A DNA stretch of 64,000 nt, from the NCBI RefSeq assembly GCF_027213645.1, contig NZ_JAPWGL010000001.1, positions 186,001 to 250,000 on the forward strand. The letters run 5' to 3'. Positions 53,672-61,668 of this stretch are shown here, in pieces. The stretch comes from Pedobacter rhodius (GTDB lineage: Bacteria; Bacteroidota; Bacteroidia; Sphingobacteriales; Sphingobacteriaceae). Below the pieces are notes generated by a model. It was not told where the DNA came from. It was given only the letters and a program-made list of their open reading frames with translations, and ran no database searches. The first letter of the stretch is position 1, and every line of letters begins with the position of its first letter. Made by a program: the position numbers and the translations under genes.

Positions 53672-53786
53672 TTCCGTGATGTCATTTCGAGCGGAGTGTA
53701 ACGCTACCGAGAAATCTATATTGAGATAGAGCTCTCCATTTCACTGCGTTTCATCCGATAGCTATCGAATCGGGATGACGATACGA
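53672..53786. repeat. Dispersed intergenic repeat (GTCATTTCGAGCGGAG type)
   Basis: Contains GTCATTTCGAGCGGAGTGTA, ACCGAGAAATCTATATTGAG and a tail TATCGAATCGGGATGACG. The ends GTCATTTCGA and TCGGGATGAC are roughly inverted. This type of sequence recurs between genes in many genomes of the group. Bases 53640-53671 just upstream (ATCGCGGTAGATCGTG) may be part of the same unit. Confidence 0.55.
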
Positions 53787-53801
53787 TATAAATAAACACA
53801 A

Positions 53802-54386
53802 ATGTTCACAGGAATTATAGAAACACTTGGCGTAGTAACAGCCATTACAACAGAACATACAAATATTCATTTTACGATTGCTTCGGCAATAAGTAATGAA
53901 TTAAAGATAGACCAGAGCGTTGCGCACAATGGCGTTTGTTTAACCGTTGTTGCTTTAGATAATGGCACACATACGGTGACGGCAATAGATGAAACGCTAA
54001 GCAAAACAAGTTTAGGTAATTTGAAAGTCGGCAGTAAAATAAACCTGGAGCGTTGTATGCAAATGAACGCCCGCCTGGATGGGCATATCGTTCAGGGGCA
54101 CGTCGATCAAACGGCAGTTTGCATTAAACGTGAAGAACTGGATGGAAGCTGGGAATATCGTTTCAGATATGATCCTGCTTCAGGAAATGTAACCGTAGAG
54201 AAAGGCTCTGCCTGCGTTAATGGCATCAGTTTAACCGTTGTTAATTCCTCAACAGATGAATTCTCGGTATTTATTATTCCATATACTTTTGAGCACACAA
54301 ACCTGCAGGAAGTTCAGGTTGGCGATACCGTAAACCTGGAGTTTGATATTATTGGTAAATATGTTGCCCGGCTGATGAATAAATAG
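53802..54386 (+). CDS. ribE: Riboflavin synthase alpha subunit
   Basis: Dismutates two 6,7-dimethyl-8-ribityllumazine molecules to riboflavin. 194 residues in two tandem lumazine-binding barrels. The first begins MFTGIIETLG and holds SVAHNGVCLTVV; the second begins GHIVQGHVDQ and holds GSACVNGISLTVV. The paired NGVCLTV/NGISLTV motifs are diagnostic. No FMN riboswitch was seen upstream; a dispersed repeat occupies that gap. Confidence 0.96.
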   Translation: MFTGIIETLGVVTAITTEHTNIHFTIASAISNELKIDQSVAHNGVCLTVVALDNGTHTVTAIDETLSKTSLGNLKVGSKINLERCMQMNARLDGHIVQGHVDQTAVCIKREELDGSWEYRFRYDPASGNVTVEKGSACVNGISLTVVNSSTDEFSVFIIPYTFEHTNLQEVQVGDTVNLEFDIIGKYVARLMNK

Positions 54387-54512
54387 TTCATTGGTTCATT
54401 GGTTCAATGGTTCATTGGTTATTGTTCATTGGTTATTGTTCATTGGTTCATTGGTTCACTGGTTCATTGGTCATTGTTTCATTGGTTCATTGATTCATTG
54501 ATCATTGGTTCG
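54387..54512. repeat. Tandem ATTGGTTC-type minisatellite
   Basis: About twelve imperfect copies of GTTCATTG and TTCATTGGT in 126 bases directly after the ribE stop. A long open frame across it (54399-54713, rich in W, H and F) is a by-product of the repeat. Confidence 0.8.
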
Positions 54513-54570
54513 TTAACTCAATTTCTGGCTGTTCACTTAAAACCCATTACGTACGATTTAAACCATCAAA

Positions 54571-55032
54571 ATGTACAGCAAAGAAGAAGCCGCACGTTTA
54601 CGGCAACAGTTTTGGATAAGTTTCGGACAGTATATGAAGCCTGTGCCGGCTGCCGGTGGATATCCTGTAAACTGGATAAATTACAAAACAGGCGTAAAGC
54701 ATATCTTTTTTAAAATGGATGTGGATAATAAAAAAGCAATCATCTCCATTCAGCTTACACATCCTGATGCGGGTGTCAGAGAATTGGTATTCAATCAGTT
54801 TGAAGAATTTAAAAGCTTATTTGCAAATGCACTTAACGAGGATTGGGACTGGATTCAGGATACTACTGATGAATATGGTAAAACGGTGAGCCGCATATCA
54901 ACAATGTTAGAGAATATAAATATCTACAACCGGCAGCACTGGCCGGAATTGATATCCTTTTTCAAACCCCGGCTGATTGCACTCGACGAATTTTGGGATA
55001 ATGTTAAACCTGTTTTCGAGGATTTAAATTAA
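54571..55032 (+). CDS. DUF4268 domain-containing protein
   Basis: 153 residues. MYSKEEAARLRQQFWISFGQ with the later KTGVKHIFFKMDVDNKKAII and LNEDWDWIQDTTDEYGKTVS pattern marks DUF4268, a small PD-(D/E)XK-like or DNA-related family of unknown function. It is cytoplasmic with no signal. The 3' end overlaps the converging TPR gene by 4 bases. Confidence 0.82.
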   Translation: MYSKEEAARLRQQFWISFGQYMKPVPAAGGYPVNWINYKTGVKHIFFKMDVDNKKAIISIQLTHPDAGVRELVFNQFEEFKSLFANALNEDWDWIQDTTDEYGKTVSRISTMLENINIYNRQHWPELISFFKPRLIALDEFWDNVKPVFEDLN

Positions 55033-56180
55033 TCAGCCGTTTTTAGCTGTTCCATCCTCGCTTTAACGTATTTAATTTCATCCTTATCAATCTCAGGATT
55101 TGGTTTACTCTTTAAATAAAGTGCATAATATTTTTCTGCCTGCTTAGGCTGCTTATATTTCGTATCATAAAGAACTGCCAAACGGTAATAAATCGTTGGC
55201 GTCGACTTAAACTCAAGCCCTTTCTTGTATGCTTTATTGGCTTGTGGTAGTTTATCCGTCTCTTCATAAATCAATCCAAGTAAAGCATAATAATCGGCCG
55301 TATTAGGAGAAATGGCTTCATCAATTGTTTTGTTGGTATAATCTTTAGCTAATGGGAAGTTTTTCATTGCCCGGTAGCATAAAGAAGTATAATAAAGTGT
55401 TGCTTCATTTTGCAAGCCTATTGCCTCCAGCATTTTAAAAAGACTTGCCGCCTTTGCGTAATTTTTTGTGAAGTAATAAGCCTTGGCAACATCTTTAATC
55501 ACCAGCGGATCCTGATCAACTTTTAATATTTTTTCTCCGGAAAGGATAACCTCATTATATTTCTTCAAAAAATTTGCAATCGGCAACACAGCCTTCTGTA
55601 AAATTATATTTCCGGTATCTGCCGCCATTGCGATATTCAGCACTTTATAGGCCTTTTCGCGCTGTTGTAAAGTGGCATAAACATCAGCTAAATCGTAGGC
55701 TACATCGCCTTCAGTCGGGTTAATTGTGTTTGCTTTTAAAAGGTAAACTAATTTAAGCGAATCGGTGTTAGACGAATAGAGGTTGGCAAGTTGCTTATAT
55801 ACGCTAAAGTTATTGCTGTCAATTTTTACGATTTCGCCGTAATATAACTTTGCTTTTTCGATGTTTCCTCTTCTGGAATTTATACTGGCCAGGCTAAACA
55901 ATACAGGGAGGTTTTGAGCTTCCTGGCGATAAGCTTTTGTGTAAAATTGCTCCGCTTCCACATTATTCCCGCTCATTAAATAACAATAGCCAATCTGGCT
56001 TATGGCTTTAATATCTGTTACGTCTTTACCATAAATGCTCTTAAGGTAATTCGCAGCCTCACTGTAACGCTGGGTTTGATATAAATCGAAAAGTTTTTCT
56101 TTATCAATTAAAGCGGGCGTTTGGCTAAAAACAGTTCCATAAGATACAAAGGTTAAAATAATGCAGAGCAACTTTTTCAT
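55029..56180 (-). CDS. Exported TPR-repeat protein
   Basis: 383 residues. The signal peptide MKKLLCIILTFVSYGTVFSQ is followed by about nine tetratricopeptide repeats. Examples are AISQIGYCYLMSGNNVEAEQ, NFSVYKQLANLYSSN and PTIYYRLAVLYDTKYKQPKQ. TPR arrays act as protein-binding scaffolds, here in the periplasm. The end, KPNPEIDKDEIKYVKARMEQ, resembles tails of Bacteroidota TPR proteins tied to cell-surface processes, but no specific role can be read. It is a single gene. Confidence 0.88.
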   Translation of the reverse strand: MKKLLCIILTFVSYGTVFSQTPALIDKEKLFDLYQTQRYSEAANYLKSIYGKDVTDIKAISQIGYCYLMSGNNVEAEQFYTKAYRQEAQNLPVLFSLASINSRRGNIEKAKLYYGEIVKIDSNNFSVYKQLANLYSSNTDSLKLVYLLKANTINPTEGDVAYDLADVYATLQQREKAYKVLNIAMAADTGNIILQKAVLPIANFLKKYNEVILSGEKILKVDQDPLVIKDVAKAYYFTKNYAKAASLFKMLEAIGLQNEATLYYTSLCYRAMKNFPLAKDYTNKTIDEAISPNTADYYALLGLIYEETDKLPQANKAYKKGLEFKSTPTIYYRLAVLYDTKYKQPKQAEKYYALYLKSKPNPEIDKDEIKYVKARMEQLKTAD

Positions 56181-56317
56181 AGTTTTAATTTTTTAACTAA
56201 TTTATTAGTTGTTTTTCTGATTTCCAAATCTATTTGTTAAAGATTTAGGAAATAAAAACAAAATTGCTGTCAGGCGGTTTATTATTAGAATAGTTTAACA
56301 ATTAAAAATAAGAACCT

Positions 56318-56614
56318 ATGAATACTTTAAAAAAGTTTGAATTAATGGAAAAGATTGTGCGTGAATTGGAAGATTTACAAAACTCTAAGCAGGCACTTAT
56401 TCAAAAAATTGCAAAAATTGAAGTCGACAATATTGAATTAGGCGATAAACGTTTGGAAAACGATTTGCCGGATATTCATCAAAACCTTGCGGATAACTTA
56501 GATACCATTTCGGGTATTCTGGATTATTTTGCGGATAAAACTCAAAATTTTGGGGATAAAAATAATGTTGATGCGCTGAAGGAACAAGAAGCCATCAATA
56601 ATGCAACAAGCTAA
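56318..56614 (+). CDS. Small helical protein of unknown function
   Basis: 98 residues, predicted almost wholly helical with coiled-coil character (MEKIVRELEDLQNSKQALIQ and IHQNLADNLDTISGILDYF). No signal or membrane segment. An AAGAACCT-like leader precedes the ATG. It is 10 bases before the next outer-membrane protein gene and probably co-transcribed with it. Confidence 0.7.
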   Translation: MNTLKKFELMEKIVRELEDLQNSKQALIQKIAKIEVDNIELGDKRLENDLPDIHQNLADNLDTISGILDYFADKTQNFGDKNNVDALKEQEAINNATS

Positions 56615-56624
56615 TAATTAGGTT

Positions 56625-57215
56625 ATGAAATCTATCTATCTGTCCGTCGCCTGCATGTTTGTAGGCTTATGTGCAAGTGCACAGGTTTTGCCTTCATTCC
56701 AGCTGGGATTAAAAGCTGGTGCTAATTTTTCAAAATTCGATACTGAAAATACGTTCAGCAGTGATAATAGAACCGGGTTTTACGGTGGATTGTGGGCGAG
56801 GGTAGGTGGAGCCGGTGTATTTTTCCAGCCTGAATTATATGTATCAGGTAAGAAAACAAATCTGGTTAGTGATGCAACCGGACAGGTAAATCAGGTTCGG
56901 TTTACCAGTCTGGATGTGCCTTTGTTAGTTGGTACTAAGTTTGGCGCTGTAGGAGTAGGGCTTAGGGTGAACACAGGACCTATGTTTTCATTGATTTTAG
57001 ATGATAAACAAAGTTTAGGTCAGGCCACCGGAAACGTATTTACCGGTAATTTTAAAGATCAGGCCGTTTCCTGGCAATTTGGTGCAGGACTGGATATTAA
57101 AAAGCTCAGTATTGATGCCAGGTATGAACTCGGATTGTCTAAATTAAATAAAGATGGTTATCCGCCAACTAAGCTAAACTTGTTTACTATTGGCTTGGGA
57201 TACAGGATTTTGTAA
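56625..57215 (+). CDS. Outer-membrane beta-barrel protein (PorT/OmpX-like)
   Basis: 196 residues. The signal peptide MKSIYLSVACMFVGLCASAQ is followed by an eight-stranded barrel pattern starting LGLKAGANFSKFDTENTFSS and ending LNLFTIGLGYRIL. The GxxGGLWARVGG-type and FFQPELYVSGKK strands match the Bacteroidota outer-membrane beta-barrel family that includes PorT. The role is unknown. It follows a small helical protein gene in the same unit. Confidence 0.82.
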   Translation: MKSIYLSVACMFVGLCASAQVLPSFQLGLKAGANFSKFDTENTFSSDNRTGFYGGLWARVGGAGVFFQPELYVSGKKTNLVSDATGQVNQVRFTSLDVPLLVGTKFGAVGVGLRVNTGPMFSLILDDKQSLGQATGNVFTGNFKDQAVSWQFGAGLDIKKLSIDARYELGLSKLNKDGYPPTKLNLFTIGLGYRIL

Positions 57216-57295
57216 GTTATCAACATTCTGAACCATTGCGACTTAATGGACTAATAATTGCTTTTGAAAAACAGACCTAATTAAATACCTGACCT

Positions 57296-57571
57296 ATGAA
57301 TTTAAAAGAATTATTACTGAAAGGCCAAAATTTTATCACTTTGTTAAATCAGTTCAGAATTGATGTGAATGATTTGATTATTAAAGATGAAGAAACCCTT
57401 TTTAATCACGAAACCGGTAAAAATACCGAAGTAGTGAAGGAGTCGGTTTGGATAGAAGGTAAAAGTAACGACGGATTAGTCAATCTTTTTGGAACTTTGC
57501 ATTATAACCTGTTAAATAAATTAGCAGTGTTTGAAATGCAGGGCTATGAAAAAGTTCCGATAATACATTAA
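57296..57571 (+). CDS. Small protein of unknown function
   Basis: 91 residues with no signal peptide. It is acidic and beta-rich (DVNDLIIKDEETLFNHETGK, ESVWIEGKSNDGLVNLFGTL). The family was not recognised. It lies 80 bases after the barrel gene and before a good terminator, so it may end that unit. Confidence 0.6.
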   Translation: MNLKELLLKGQNFITLLNQFRIDVNDLIIKDEETLFNHETGKNTEVVKESVWIEGKSNDGLVNLFGTLHYNLLNKLAVFEMQGYEKVPIIH

Positions 57572-57590
57572 TCTTATATCATCTCATATA

Positions 57591-57628
57591 AAGAAAAGGC
57601 AATTGTTTCAGTTGCCTTTTTCTTTTTG
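57591..57628. terminator. Bidirectional terminator overlapping the brkB-family stop
   Basis: AAGAAAAGGCAA (57591-57602) pairs with TTGCCTTTTTCTT (57612-57624) and continues in T. The minus-strand gene ends inside the loop at 57608, and its own transcript also forms the stem followed by TTTTCTTT. Confidence 0.75.
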
Positions 57629-58549
57629 GTCTGATTCGTTCTCTATTGCCGTAAGTTCATAAGCAAATGCTCCGTTTTTTGGGATAATCGGTGTTTCCCG
57701 CCCAATACTCAATGATTTAATAAACGCTGCGCCAAAATAGAATATCAGCGAAGAATAAAATACAAAAAGCATAATTACAATAATTGAGCCTGCAGATCCG
57801 TAAATATTGCTGATGTTGCTTAACGGCAACAGAATTCTTAAAATATATTTTCCGGCTGTAAATAAGCAACCTGTAAGTAATCCTCCTGAAATTGCTGCCC
57901 TCCAGGTAGGCCTTCCATTGGTTAGAAATCTGAATAATATGGTAAACCAGGAAGTTACAATAATGACAAAAATGATCTGATTGATAATGGAAGTAGCAAT
58001 TAATTCAAAAGATGGAGAATTTGTTTTAAGGTAAGAGCCAATAATAGCCTGAATGCTATCTGCAAACAGGCCAACTAAAAATAAAATTCCGGCGAGCATA
58101 ATTATGGTAAAGGAAATTGCCCTTGACTTCAATGTAGCCACAATGCCTTTTTTCTCCTGTAAGCCAATAGTCCAGATTTGCTCCAGTGAATTTTTTATTA
58201 CGTTGAAAAGCGTTGTGGCTACAAAAAGAAAAAATATAAAACTGACTAAGGTAACATACCATTTTTGATCAATTCCTCTTATGTTTTTTAATGTCGACCT
58301 AATTTGAGCGATACTATTATCGTCGAGTATGTTGTTAAGCCGCTTAAAAATATTAGTAACCAGTAACCTGCGATCCGTAAATAAACCAAATAACCTGATT
58401 AAGATGATTAAAATAGGGGGCAGGGCGAAATTGGTAAAAAAAGCGGTAGCACCCGCAAGCCTTAAGGGATCATTTTTTTGAAACAGATTAAATGCATTTC
58501 TCAATGTAGAGAAAAAAAATTTTAAATTTTCTTTTATCTGTATCGGCAT
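57608..58549 (-). CDS. YihY/BrkB family inner-membrane protein
   Basis: 313 residues with about six membrane segments. The family start is recognised in LRNAFNLFQKNDPLRLAGATAFFTNFALPP, spread over residues 16-45. The conserved YGSAGSIIVIMLFVFYSSLIFYFGAAFIK segment at about 250-280 is typical. BrkB proteins were once called ribonuclease BN; their role is unsettled, with transport suggested. It stands alone on the minus strand. Confidence 0.88.
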   Translation of the reverse strand: MPIQIKENLKFFFSTLRNAFNLFQKNDPLRLAGATAFFTNFALPPILIILIRLFGLFTDRRLLVTNIFKRLNNILDDNSIAQIRSTLKNIRGIDQKWYVTLVSFIFFLFVATTLFNVIKNSLEQIWTIGLQEKKGIVATLKSRAISFTIIMLAGILFLVGLFADSIQAIIGSYLKTNSPSFELIATSIINQIIFVIIVTSWFTILFRFLTNGRPTWRAAISGGLLTGCLFTAGKYILRILLPLSNISNIYGSAGSIIVIMLFVFYSSLIFYFGAAFIKSLSIGRETPIIPKNGAFAYELTAIENESDQKEKGN

Positions 58550-58620
58550 CCTGTGTTATACTAGAAAGCCCGAAAATACTAAAAATAGTCTTTCGGGCTT
58601 ACCTTAAATATTAGATTTCT

Positions 58621-59019
58621 TTAATTAACTTCAGTAAAAACCAAAAGCGTTTGATCGCCTTTACGTAACTCAAGTTTACCATCAACCACCTTTGCACCAT
58701 TTACTTCATTTAAAGCATTTAAAAAAGCATTTTCTTCAGAAGCGGTTTCTTCACAAAACATTTTTGTGCCATATACATTCTTTAGCTTTACCTGATTGTC
58801 TTTAATTTCCAACCGACCGCCATAGTTATTACAAAAAGATTTTCCGGTGACGTTGAGACTGTCGTTAAAATTTAGGGTTGCTTTTGCATTTTGTGGTAAT
58901 ATTTTACCGGTTAATTGGGTAAGTTCCCATTTCGTATTCTTAAATGAGTTTGGATCCATTTTTTCTAAACATGAACTTAAAAGGCAAATAAGGAGGCTGC
59001 AAATAATTAGATTTTTCAT
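58621..59019 (-). CDS. META-domain lipoprotein (HslJ-like)
   Basis: 132 residues from the ATG at 59019. A longer frame from 59052 adds 11 residues before the lipoprotein signal MKNLIICSLLICLLSSC and is less likely. The META domain shows as KWELTQLTGK, the ATLNFNDSLNVTGKSFCNNY strand and the paired GTKMFCEETASEENAFLNAL helix. Relatives include HslJ. It is anchored by lipid, likely periplasmic; the role is unknown. Confidence 0.85.
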   Translation of the reverse strand: MKNLIICSLLICLLSSCLEKMDPNSFKNTKWELTQLTGKILPQNAKATLNFNDSLNVTGKSFCNNYGGRLEIKDNQVKLKNVYGTKMFCEETASEENAFLNALNEVNGAKVVDGKLELRKGDQTLLVFTEVN

Positions 59020-59180
59020 AATAATATTTTTGCTAAATACCTCAAAAACCACTCCAATAAACTAAATAACGCCCTTTTTTAAATTTTCTTCCTTAAAAAT
59101 ACTGTTTTTAAAAACTAAAATACTGTCTTTCAATTATTTTAAAATTGTCAGTTAAATAATGTTTTGCTGTCATTCTTTGT

Positions 59181-59753
59181 TTAATATACCATGTTATATT
59201 CCTGTGTTAATGGTTGCTCTATGCGCATCCAATGGTGGAGCTTCCCGTCATAATTAAATAATTCTATCTTCTTTAAGCCTGCTCTTTCCAGCACTTTTAC
59301 AGAAGCCAGATTAGCCGTATCAGCAATTCCTATAATTTCCGAAAGTTGCATCTGGTTAAATCCGTAGTTTATGACTGCGCTTGAGCTTTCGCTCGCATAA
59401 CCTTTTCCCCAGTATCTTTTTATAAACCTGTAACCAATATCATAATAACCTGAACGATTATTACACATTTCTGTAATTAATTTTAAACCTGCCCAGCCAA
59501 TAACATTTCCACTAGTTTTCTCAATAACCGCCCATCTGCCAATTCCATTTTGCAGATACTGTTCACGGATAAATTCAACATTGGCTTCGCTTTCGGTTTT
59601 TTTTGTAAAGGGATTATTGCCAATGTAGAGGTGAACATCTCTGTCCGAATCCATCTCAAACATTGAATCAACGTCAGAATGAAGAATTTCTCGTAAAATG
59701 AGCCGTTCTGTTTCGATAAAAATTTTCATGTTGACGTTGTGAGAGGATAACAT
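59181..59753 (-). CDS. GNAT acetyltransferase (RimJ/RimL-like)
   Basis: 190 residues, or 182 if the second Met (MKIFIETERLILREI at 59729) is the true start, which fits the family better. GNAT motifs are TERLILREI at the N-terminus, the acetyl-CoA loop YWGKGYASESSSAVINYGF (R/Q-x-x-G-x-G/A) and the late ADTANLASVKVLERAGLKK. RimJ/RimL-like enzymes acetylate N-terminal amines of proteins or other amino compounds. The substrate is unknown. Single gene. Confidence 0.9.
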   Translation of the reverse strand: MLSSHNVNMKIFIETERLILREILHSDVDSMFEMDSDRDVHLYIGNNPFTKKTESEANVEFIREQYLQNGIGRWAVIEKTSGNVIGWAGLKLITEMCNNRSGYYDIGYRFIKRYWGKGYASESSSAVINYGFNQMQLSEIIGIADTANLASVKVLERAGLKKIELFNYDGKLHHWMRIEQPLTQEYNMVY

Positions 59754-59869
59754 TCTTCTTTTAATGAGAAGTTTGATTTGACTTTTAAATTAAAGTTCTC
59801 CTTCTCAAAAATAACAAAAATTCTAAATGGATTGGTTTAGGTATTCTACTTTACTTGAATTCTTTGCCG

Positions 59870-59926
59870 TTCATCAGGGCAAATGCATTGAGATTGCTTC
59901 GTGGCTGAAAAAGCCTTCTCGAATCC
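59870..59926. repeat. Remnant of a dispersed repeat
   Basis: GCATTGAGATTGCTTCGTGG followed by CTGAAAAAGCCTTCTCG resembles the CATTGAGATTGCTTCGTCGT-type intergenic repeats of this phylum. A weak relative (TTTCGTCAGATGAAAAAGCC) lies near 63420. The surrounding 296-base gap holds no gene of note. Confidence 0.35.
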
Positions 59927-60049
59927 AATAACTATCGATTGACCATTTTGCTGTTTCAAATTAAAGTACATATCAATATAAATTCAATTCTCATTTTTAA
60001 AACGTAAATAAAGATGATAAATTAGCCGATAAATAAAAAAACAATCCTC

Positions 60050-60835
60050 ATGAAAACAATTGTATTTGCCCTTTTCTTATCAGTAACCTTATTCTCCTGC
60101 AAACAGGAAAAATTAGAAAACACCTACACACCACGGGTATTGAATGTTGGCGAAAGTTTTAACGAATTTCCGAAGGAAAAAGGCGATGCACTTAAAATTG
60201 TTAAAATAGATTCTGGCAGGAAAGAAGGCGATCTTTTTGTTTTAAAGTTTAGGGATACGGCAATTCTTATTCTTGATAAGCCAAAACCACTTGCGAACAG
60301 GTTTTATCAACCCAGATTTTTAAACACGCAGAAAACGGCGGCTTTGGTACAGGTTGCCGATGGTTCTGGTTTGGTATCTCCATTTTACATCGTTTCACTA
60401 AAAAACGAAAAACCTGAAGTGATTAAATTAGACAGACCTTCAGCAGGTGCAAATGACAGCAAAGTTACTGCCGGACTTCAGGAGTTAAGCCTGAGTACTG
60501 TTTTGATTAATAACGATTACATCGTTACGCTGATTAATGGCAAGGTTTATCCGGTAAAGCGGCAAAATGAGGCTGAAAGAATTCAAGGGAAATTTCTTTT
60601 CAACTCGAGCGATAAGAAAACATTGGTATTTGCAACGGCAAACTCATTATACCAGGTAAATTACATTACAGGAGAAACCGTTAATCTTTCTGTGCCAGCC
60701 GCTACACTTAATCCTGAAACGGTAGCAAGTAATGTGCAGCAAAATTATCATTTCAAGGAAAATTCAAAAGGAAGTTTATTCTTAGAGAAAAACGATGACA
60801 ATAAAATTGTTGACATCAGCGAGTTTAAAAAATAG
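60050..60835 (+). CDS. Lipoprotein of unknown function
   Basis: 261 residues. Lipoprotein signal MKTIVFALFLSVTLFSC, cysteine at 17. The mature part is mostly beta strands with regular repeats such as LFVLKFRDTAILILDKPKPL and STVLINNDYIVTLINGKVYP. It may be a small beta-propeller or sandwich. The family was not recognised. The stop abuts the converging alkB gene. Confidence 0.7.
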   Translation: MKTIVFALFLSVTLFSCKQEKLENTYTPRVLNVGESFNEFPKEKGDALKIVKIDSGRKEGDLFVLKFRDTAILILDKPKPLANRFYQPRFLNTQKTAALVQVADGSGLVSPFYIVSLKNEKPEVIKLDRPSAGANDSKVTAGLQELSLSTVLINNDYIVTLINGKVYPVKRQNEAERIQGKFLFNSSDKKTLVFATANSLYQVNYITGETVNLSVPAATLNPETVASNVQQNYHFKENSKGSLFLEKNDDNKIVDISEFKK

Positions 60836-61444
60836 TTAAGGAATCATTGTTCTGAAGGTCAGGTTTATCCTTGGCCTGCTTACTTTTTTTGTTGGCGGTA
60901 AACGGTGTAACCAGTTGGTTTGGGTTTTATCAGCCATGAGCAGCAAACTGCCATGTTCTAAAAAGGTGCTGACGGTTTCTTTGGTTTGTTTATGCCTGAA
61001 TAAAAATTTCCGTTCAGCGCCGAAACTCATTGAAGCAATCGCCGAATCTTTTGCCAGTGCTTTTTCATCATCGCTATGGTAAGCCATGCCTTCGTCACCA
61101 CTATGGTATAAATTTAACAGGCAGGAATTAAATGTTGTACCGGTTTTTTCTTCTACTGTTTTCTTCAATTCTAAAAGTTCAGCTGTCCAGGGCAGGGCAG
61201 TTTTTGAAGCGCCGGAATACTTGTAAGCATAGTTTTCATCGCCATACCAGGCGACTTTTCTTTTGGTAATAATATGCTTGCCCATAATAAAGGCCTCATC
61301 ATTTTTCCACTCGATGCTACTCAAAAGTTTATCAAAATAATGATTGGCTTCACTTTGCGAAAATAACTTTCCATAATAGTTTACCGTTCCGCCGTAAGGC
61401 AGCAGATTTTTATTAATATCTATTGTTGTGCTGAATAAATCCAT
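60836..61444 (-). CDS. alkB: AlkB-family 2-oxoglutarate/Fe(II) DNA repair dioxygenase
   Basis: 202 residues from the ATG at 61444 (MDLFSTTIDINKNLLPYGGT); a longer frame starts at 61477. Demethylates alkylated bases by oxidation. The iron ligands are H123 and D125 in GMAYHSDDE and H180 in TNWLHRLPPTKK. The 2-oxoglutarate arginines follow in KVSRPRINLTFR. SMSFGAERKFLFRH is the typical ALKBH2/3-like motif. The 5' end overlaps the upstream metal-binding gene by 25 bases. It is the last gene of the ada unit. Confidence 0.92.
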   Translation of the reverse strand: MDLFSTTIDINKNLLPYGGTVNYYGKLFSQSEANHYFDKLLSSIEWKNDEAFIMGKHIITKRKVAWYGDENYAYKYSGASKTALPWTAELLELKKTVEEKTGTTFNSCLLNLYHSGDEGMAYHSDDEKALAKDSAIASMSFGAERKFLFRHKQTKETVSTFLEHGSLLLMADKTQTNWLHRLPPTKKVSRPRINLTFRTMIP

Positions 61445-61668
61445 TGTTGATATTTTTCTCTTAAACAATGCCCGCAAGGCCTGAAACCATGCTCAAAAGC
61501 ATCTTTTTCTGATTTAAAAAAGACCCGGTTTTCTTTTTTCATCCGTTTTCCCGACTTACAGTTTAATTTACCGTAAATTTTTAAACGGCTGTTGCCTGCG
61601 AAGTAAATTTCCTTATTTTTTATCCCAATTTTGATTAAAACCGAAGATAATTCGGCATGTTTTATCAT
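61420..61668 (-). CDS. Stand-alone Ada-type metal-binding domain protein
   Basis: 82 residues. The pattern NCKSGKRMKKENRVFF ... AFEHGFRPCGHCLREKYQQW matches the N-terminal zinc domain of Ada. In Ada four cysteines bind zinc, one of which accepts methyl groups from phosphotriesters. Here only three cysteines (one at about 37, two in RPCGHC) are visible, and the position of the methyl-accepting cysteine appears lost. The ATG overlaps the ada stop by 4 bases (ATGA) and its 3' end overlaps alkB. It acts with those genes by context; its own activity is uncertain. Confidence 0.85.
   Translation of the reverse strand: MIKHAELSSVLIKIGIKNKEIYFAGNSRLKIYGKLNCKSGKRMKKENRVFFKSEKDAFEHGFRPCGHCLREKYQQWIYSAQQ

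Noticed and set aside
54399..54713. 104-codon frame rich in W, F and H
   Set aside because: It is the minisatellite read as protein, running into the DUF4268 gene in the wrong frame.
59827..59928. Short plus-strand ORF (MDWFRYSTLLEFFAVHQGKC...)
   Set aside because: It lies over a dispersed-repeat remnant and ends within it.
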